From an uncultured Eubacteriales bacterium (lineage in GTDB: Bacteria; Bacillota; Clostridia; Oscillospirales; Acutalibacteraceae): DNA of 64,000 nucleotides. The notes beneath the pieces are model-generated. The model was not told where the DNA came from, ran no database searches, and saw only the letters and a program-made list of their open reading frames with translations. Where the stretch lies: the NCBI GenBank assembly GCA_934436505.1, contig CAKSAP010000001.1, positions 810,227 through 874,226 on the forward strand, read 5' to 3'. Within the stretch, counting starts at the first letter, position 1. Every line of letters starts with the position of its first letter. The position numbers and the translations under genes are program-made. This document shows, piece by piece, positions 60,985 through 64,000 of the stretch.

Positions 60985-62079
60985 ATGGAAAACACAACAG
61001 AGAAGAAGAATCCGATAGCCGAGCTTATCGAAAAGGGTAAAATCGCAGGTAAGGTTACAACTCAGGAAATCGATACCGCTATGATTGAAAGCGATCTCGA
61101 TATGGAAGAGCTTGAAAAGGTTTATGAAAATCTTGAGTCTCTCAACATTGAGATTATCGACGACTTTGACCTTGAGCTTGACTCGGCTGATTTTGACGTT
61201 TCGCTTCCTAAGGGACAGGAGGCTACCGAAACGGTTGATGCGGCTGTCGCTGCCATTGACGATCCGGTAAAGGTTTATCTTAAAGAAATAGGCCGTGTTC
61301 CGCTTCTCACACCCGAGGAGGAAATCGACCTTGCCATGAGAATTGCGGACGACGACACCCGTGCAAAGCAAAGACTTGCCGAGGCTAACCTTCGTCTTGT
61401 TGTCAGCATTGCAAAGAGATATGTCGGCAGAGGTATGCAGTTCCTTGATTTGATTCAGGAGGGCAACCTCGGTCTTATCAAGGCTGTTGAAAAATTCGAC
61501 TATACAAAGGGCTTTAAGTTTTCGACCTACGCTACATGGTGGATAAGACAGGCTATCACAAGAGCCATTGCGGATCAGGCAAGAACTATCCGTATCCCCG
61601 TTCATATGGTTGAAACTATCAACAAGGTTAAAAAGACAAACAGTCAGCTTCTCCACCAAAACGGCAGAGATCCGAGTGCGGAGGAAATAGCAGACGTTCT
61701 TAATATGCCCGTTGAAAAGGTAAGAGAAATTCTCCGTGTCGCACAGGAGCCCGTTTCTCTCGAAACCCCGATAGGCGAGGAGGAGGACAGCCACCTCGGA
61801 GACTTCATTCCCGATGATGACGCACTCGCACCCGCAGACGCCGCTTCAATGCTTCTCCTTAAAGAGCAGCTTGAGGAGGTTCTCAACACCCTTACGGACA
61901 GAGAGGCTATGGTTTTAAGACTTCGCTTCGGTCTTGAGGACGGACACCCGAGAACTCTTGAGGAGGTCGGAAGCACCTTCGGAGTAACCCGTGAGCGTAT
62001 TCGTCAGATTGAGGCTAAGGCTTTACGTAAGCTTCGTCATCCGTCAAGAAGCAAAAAGCTCAAGGACTTCCTTGATTAA
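60985..62079 (+). CDS. rpoD: Primary sigma factor (sigma A)
   Basis: The protein has 364 residues. Region 1.1-like acidic N-terminus (about 1-85), then region 1.2 DPVKVYLKEIGRVPLLTPEE, region 2 GNLGLIKAVEKFDYTKGFKF and STYATWWIRQAITRAIADQA, region 3, and region 4 LEEVGSTFGVTRERIRQIEA. Length is typical for Firmicutes. It begins 17 bp after dnaG and ends the dgt-dnaG-sigma cluster with a terminator. Confidence 0.98.
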   Translation: MENTTEKKNPIAELIEKGKIAGKVTTQEIDTAMIESDLDMEELEKVYENLESLNIEIIDDFDLELDSADFDVSLPKGQEATETVDAAVAAIDDPVKVYLKEIGRVPLLTPEEEIDLAMRIADDDTRAKQRLAEANLRLVVSIAKRYVGRGMQFLDLIQEGNLGLIKAVEKFDYTKGFKFSTYATWWIRQAITRAIADQARTIRIPVHMVETINKVKKTNSQLLHQNGRDPSAEEIADVLNMPVEKVREILRVAQEPVSLETPIGEEEDSHLGDFIPDDDALAPADAASMLLLKEQLEEVLNTLTDREAMVLRLRFGLEDGHPRTLEEVGSTFGVTRERIRQIEAKALRKLRHPSRSKKLKDFLD

Positions 62080-62091
62080 GAACAAAAATAT

Positions 62092-62130
62092 AACGGCTTG
62101 GAAATCAATTCGATCTCCAAGCCGTTTTTT
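62092..62130. terminator. Terminator between convergent sigma and ligase-like genes
   Basis: An 11-bp stem AACGGCTTGGA with TCCAAGCCGTT (62092-62102 with 62116-62126), T6 after it on the plus strand and A-rich before it, so it probably works in both directions. Confidence 0.85.
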
Positions 62131-62140
62131 ATGCTTAAAT

Positions 62141-63568
62141 TTATCTGTCCTCGTAAATCAAATCCTCTTCGTCGGTGCTTTCCGCCGTAACCTGATTTAA
62201 CTGAATATCATTTTCAAGGGATTTAACGCTTTCCGTTTTGTTTACCTGCTCAACAACCGCAAGCATAAGAATAATAAGGAACAGATACGGCAGCGGACAG
62301 AAAATGCCGGGGTTTACAATCGACATCATTTCAAGTCCCACATAAGATACAAGAACCGTGACGCTGAATATAGTTTTCTTTTTAAGAAGAATAACAAACC
62401 TATCGAAAAGCTGATTTGCATAGGCGATTATTCCGACAACGCCGAGGCTTCCCATAATCTGAAGCGGCTCGCAGTGATACCAGCAAAGCGCAAACTTTGC
62501 CGACGGATGCACGTCTCTGTTGCCCATATATGCAAGCCCCGTTCCGAATATCGGATTGTTGTTAAAGTCCTGAAATGCTCTTTCAAATAATTGAAGTCGA
62601 ACTTCCTTTTCAGCACCCGATATACCCATTATAAGTCTGTCGAACGTCGCACCGAAGAAGCCGTAAAAGTCCTCAAAGAACAGCGCAATCGCAAGCACGA
62701 TACCTAAGCCGATTGAAATAAAGGTCCAGCGGTGACGTTTGTCAAGACCTATGAGAATACTCATTGTCATCAGCAATTCAATTCCGCCGAATACAAGACC
62801 GCCTCTTGAGCCTGCAAGCAATATACAGCAATAGAAAAGCAGTGCAAGGAAAATGTAGGACGGTCGCTTTATTGCCTTGAATGCGACAAACGGCATTGCA
62901 AGCATTAAATATGTGGAAATGTTATTTCTCCACTGCATATAAATAATGCCCTTTGTCTGCATAACGTCGGGAATGTTCGCAAGATAGAACTCAATAATCA
63001 TATATACTGCGAAAAGTCCCATGTAAATCATCGTGTCGGACAGCTTATCCTTTAACGAGTATGTGCGTTCCGTGTTGAGATATGTGCACAGAAGAACATA
63101 TATGAAAAGCATACCGAAGCCCAAGCCGAATACATAATAAAAGGAAACAAGGCTGAAATACGCTTCCTTCGAAATAAATCCGCAGCCGCCGAGCGTTACC
63201 GCAGCCGAAACGAACAGCATTGACTTAAAGGCAGAGCCGATTACGATTTTTCTCCTATAATATATAAAGTGAAAAATCAGCGCCGAAACGACGGGGACGG
63301 CAAACCATAAAAGCTTTATGAATATGTTGTAGGAGTCATAGAGCTTAATTACCGTCTCACAAAGCAACAAAAACGGCAGCGTGGTCGGCATAAGGTCGTC
63401 GCACACAACGAGCAAGAATGATATTATAAGAATAAAAATAAGAACGCCGATAACCTCTATCTTAAATAACGTTATCAGGCAGGCAATCGCAAAAACGATG
63501 AGCATAAACTTTTCCGTATTGAAAAAATCACGCATTTTGCGTATTGCGGAATTATCATTTGAAAGCAT
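62141..63568 (-). CDS. O-antigen ligase/polymerase-like membrane protein
   Basis: The protein has 475 residues from the ATG at 63568, preceded by AGAAGGGCAGTTTT; a TTG further up would include that site. It has about twelve hydrophobic helices. The Wzy_C-type motif is CCILLAGSRGGLVFGGIELL, and the large loop has FNNNPIFGTGLAYMGNRD and WYHCEPLQIMGSLG, with His as in ligases. It ends in an acidic tail. Such proteins link or polymerise surface glycans; in a Gram-positive cell it would act on a wall polysaccharide. There are no glycan genes beside it. Confidence 0.78.
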   Translation of the reverse strand: MLSNDNSAIRKMRDFFNTEKFMLIVFAIACLITLFKIEVIGVLIFILIISFLLVVCDDLMPTTLPFLLLCETVIKLYDSYNIFIKLLWFAVPVVSALIFHFIYYRRKIVIGSAFKSMLFVSAAVTLGGCGFISKEAYFSLVSFYYVFGLGFGMLFIYVLLCTYLNTERTYSLKDKLSDTMIYMGLFAVYMIIEFYLANIPDVMQTKGIIYMQWRNNISTYLMLAMPFVAFKAIKRPSYIFLALLFYCCILLAGSRGGLVFGGIELLMTMSILIGLDKRHRWTFISIGLGIVLAIALFFEDFYGFFGATFDRLIMGISGAEKEVRLQLFERAFQDFNNNPIFGTGLAYMGNRDVHPSAKFALCWYHCEPLQIMGSLGVVGIIAYANQLFDRFVILLKKKTIFSVTVLVSYVGLEMMSIVNPGIFCPLPYLFLIILMLAVVEQVNKTESVKSLENDIQLNQVTAESTDEEDLIYEDR

Positions 63569-63775
63569 AAAAACTGCCCTTCTCAAAATCTTTTATTTTT
63601 GTATATTATAATACTAAAAAATGCTTTTTTCAATACGCTTGTCAAAAATAGGCTTCCGAGGGGAAATGTATATATAAAAAACGGGCAAACTTGCAAGTTT
63701 TTATACACAAAAACCAAAGCAAAAGCGAACACCCGGGAGCGTTTATAAAAAGGTGATATTTTTTGAAAATAAGTG
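63569..63775. other. AT-rich intergenic region before the rRNA promoter
   Basis: No believable gene. A 75-codon minus-strand frame here lacks a good ribosome binding site and family resemblance. Confidence 0.5.
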
Positions 63776-63804
63776 TTGACATTTGTCGCTCGTTTTGTTA
63801 TTAT
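63776..63804 (+). promoter_or_regulatory. Strong rRNA operon promoter
   Basis: TTGACA (63776-63781) and TATTAT (63799-63804) with a 17-bp spacer, behind an A/T-rich upstream element. Confidence 0.8.
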
Positions 63805-63811
63805 ATTCAAG

Positions 63812-64000
63812 CGCTAAGGCGAGAGGGCAAAACCGAAACGCTGAAACAGAGCGCACTGGACCTTGAAAATTAAACAACGACTTAAGAAAAAGGAAACCCT
63901 GAAATTCCTTGTAAAGAGGAATAGAAGAAGTACTACTTAGTACAAACAGTAAAGCAGCAGAAAATGCTAGCGAAGATATAAAGAGCTTAAAAGCGCTTTA
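63812..64000 (+). promoter_or_regulatory. rRNA leader (16S gene beyond window)
   Basis: A boxA-like GGACCTTGAAAATTAAACA (63857-63875) lies in a leader typical of clostridial rRNA operons; no 16S sequence is yet present by position 64000. The last 100 bases contain GCTAGCG and AAGCGCTT, likely parts of the processing stem for RNase III. The assignment rests on the leader pattern only. Confidence 0.65.

Noticed and set aside
60634..61794. 386-codon minus-strand frame opposite dnaG and the sigma factor gene
   Set aside because: It is antisense to two essential, well-recognised genes and its composition reflects their codon bias.
63583..63810. 75-codon minus-strand frame before the rRNA promoter
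   Set aside because: No family resemblance, and it overlaps the strong rRNA promoter.

Overview
The window looks like chromosomal DNA from a low-to-mid GC Gram-positive of class Clostridia, most likely a gut Oscillospirales/Ruminococcaceae relative. The reasons are an ilv-leu operon under a T-box, a dgt-dnaG-sigma A cluster, AddAB rather than RecBCD, InlB-type surface repeats with a sortase signal, T/C-rich promoters with strong AGGAGG sites, and dispersed palindromic intergenic repeats. I cannot name the species from sequence alone.

Layout. (1) 1-9450 is an accessory island. It begins with the tail of an HD/dGTPase-like gene. Next comes an operon of a ribbon-helix-helix protein, two paralogous zinc-ribbon/TPR/TIR proteins, an SPFH (band 7) protein, a small membrane protein and a DUF2971 protein. 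It ends in mobile-element debris: a frameshifted VbhA-like antitoxin, a serine-recombinase pseudogene, and a small transposon-type ORF at 344-472. (2) 9450-9640 is a hairpin repeat cluster. (3) 9899-13177 is a membrane-embedded LuxR-type regulator followed by a sortase-anchored InlB-repeat surface protein. (4) 13358-16471 is a flavodoxin-cupin-alcohol dehydrogenase operon divergent from a LysR regulator. (5) 16681-20839 holds a patatin, DNA polymerase IV with an apparent ACG start, LemA and DUF3137. (6) 20925-26336 is a branched-chain amino acid ABC importer operon (livJ-H-M-G-F) with a trailing phosphoribosyltransferase. (7) 26849-27232 encodes tRNA-Arg, tRNA-His and tRNA-Gln, followed by a dense repeat region to about 27830.

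(8) 27937-29217 is an amidohydrolase. (9) 29450-32187 is a three-gene signalling module: a zinc-ribbon membrane protein with a leucine-rich-repeat-like ectodomain, a helix-turn-helix protein, and an atypical Ser/Thr kinase. (10) 32288-44933 is one long branched-chain amino acid biosynthesis operon (ilvB-N-C-D, a DUF815 AAA ATPase, ilvA, ridA, leuA-C-D-B). It is preceded by a T-box with an apparent AUC (Ile) specifier and closed by a terminator. (11) 44991-50228 holds an alanine/sodium symporter, a TetR regulator, a sodium/proline symporter and a GH27 alpha-galactosidase. (12) 50245-62079 is core DNA metabolism: addB-addA, rpmE, a YigZ/IMPACT protein, dgt, dnaG and the primary sigma factor. (13) 62141-63568 is an O-antigen-ligase-like membrane protein on the minus strand. 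(14) 63776-64000 is a strong promoter and leader of an rRNA operon whose 16S gene lies beyond the window.

The biosynthetic and uptake parts fit together: ilv-leu makes Val/Leu/Ile, liv imports them, and the T-box links synthesis to charged tRNA-Ile. The part most likely to hold something poorly described is the TIR/SPFH operon at 595-8380. Its two TIR proteins share an architecture but differ at the C-terminus, and one ends in a DUF6273 lectin-like domain with markedly different base composition.
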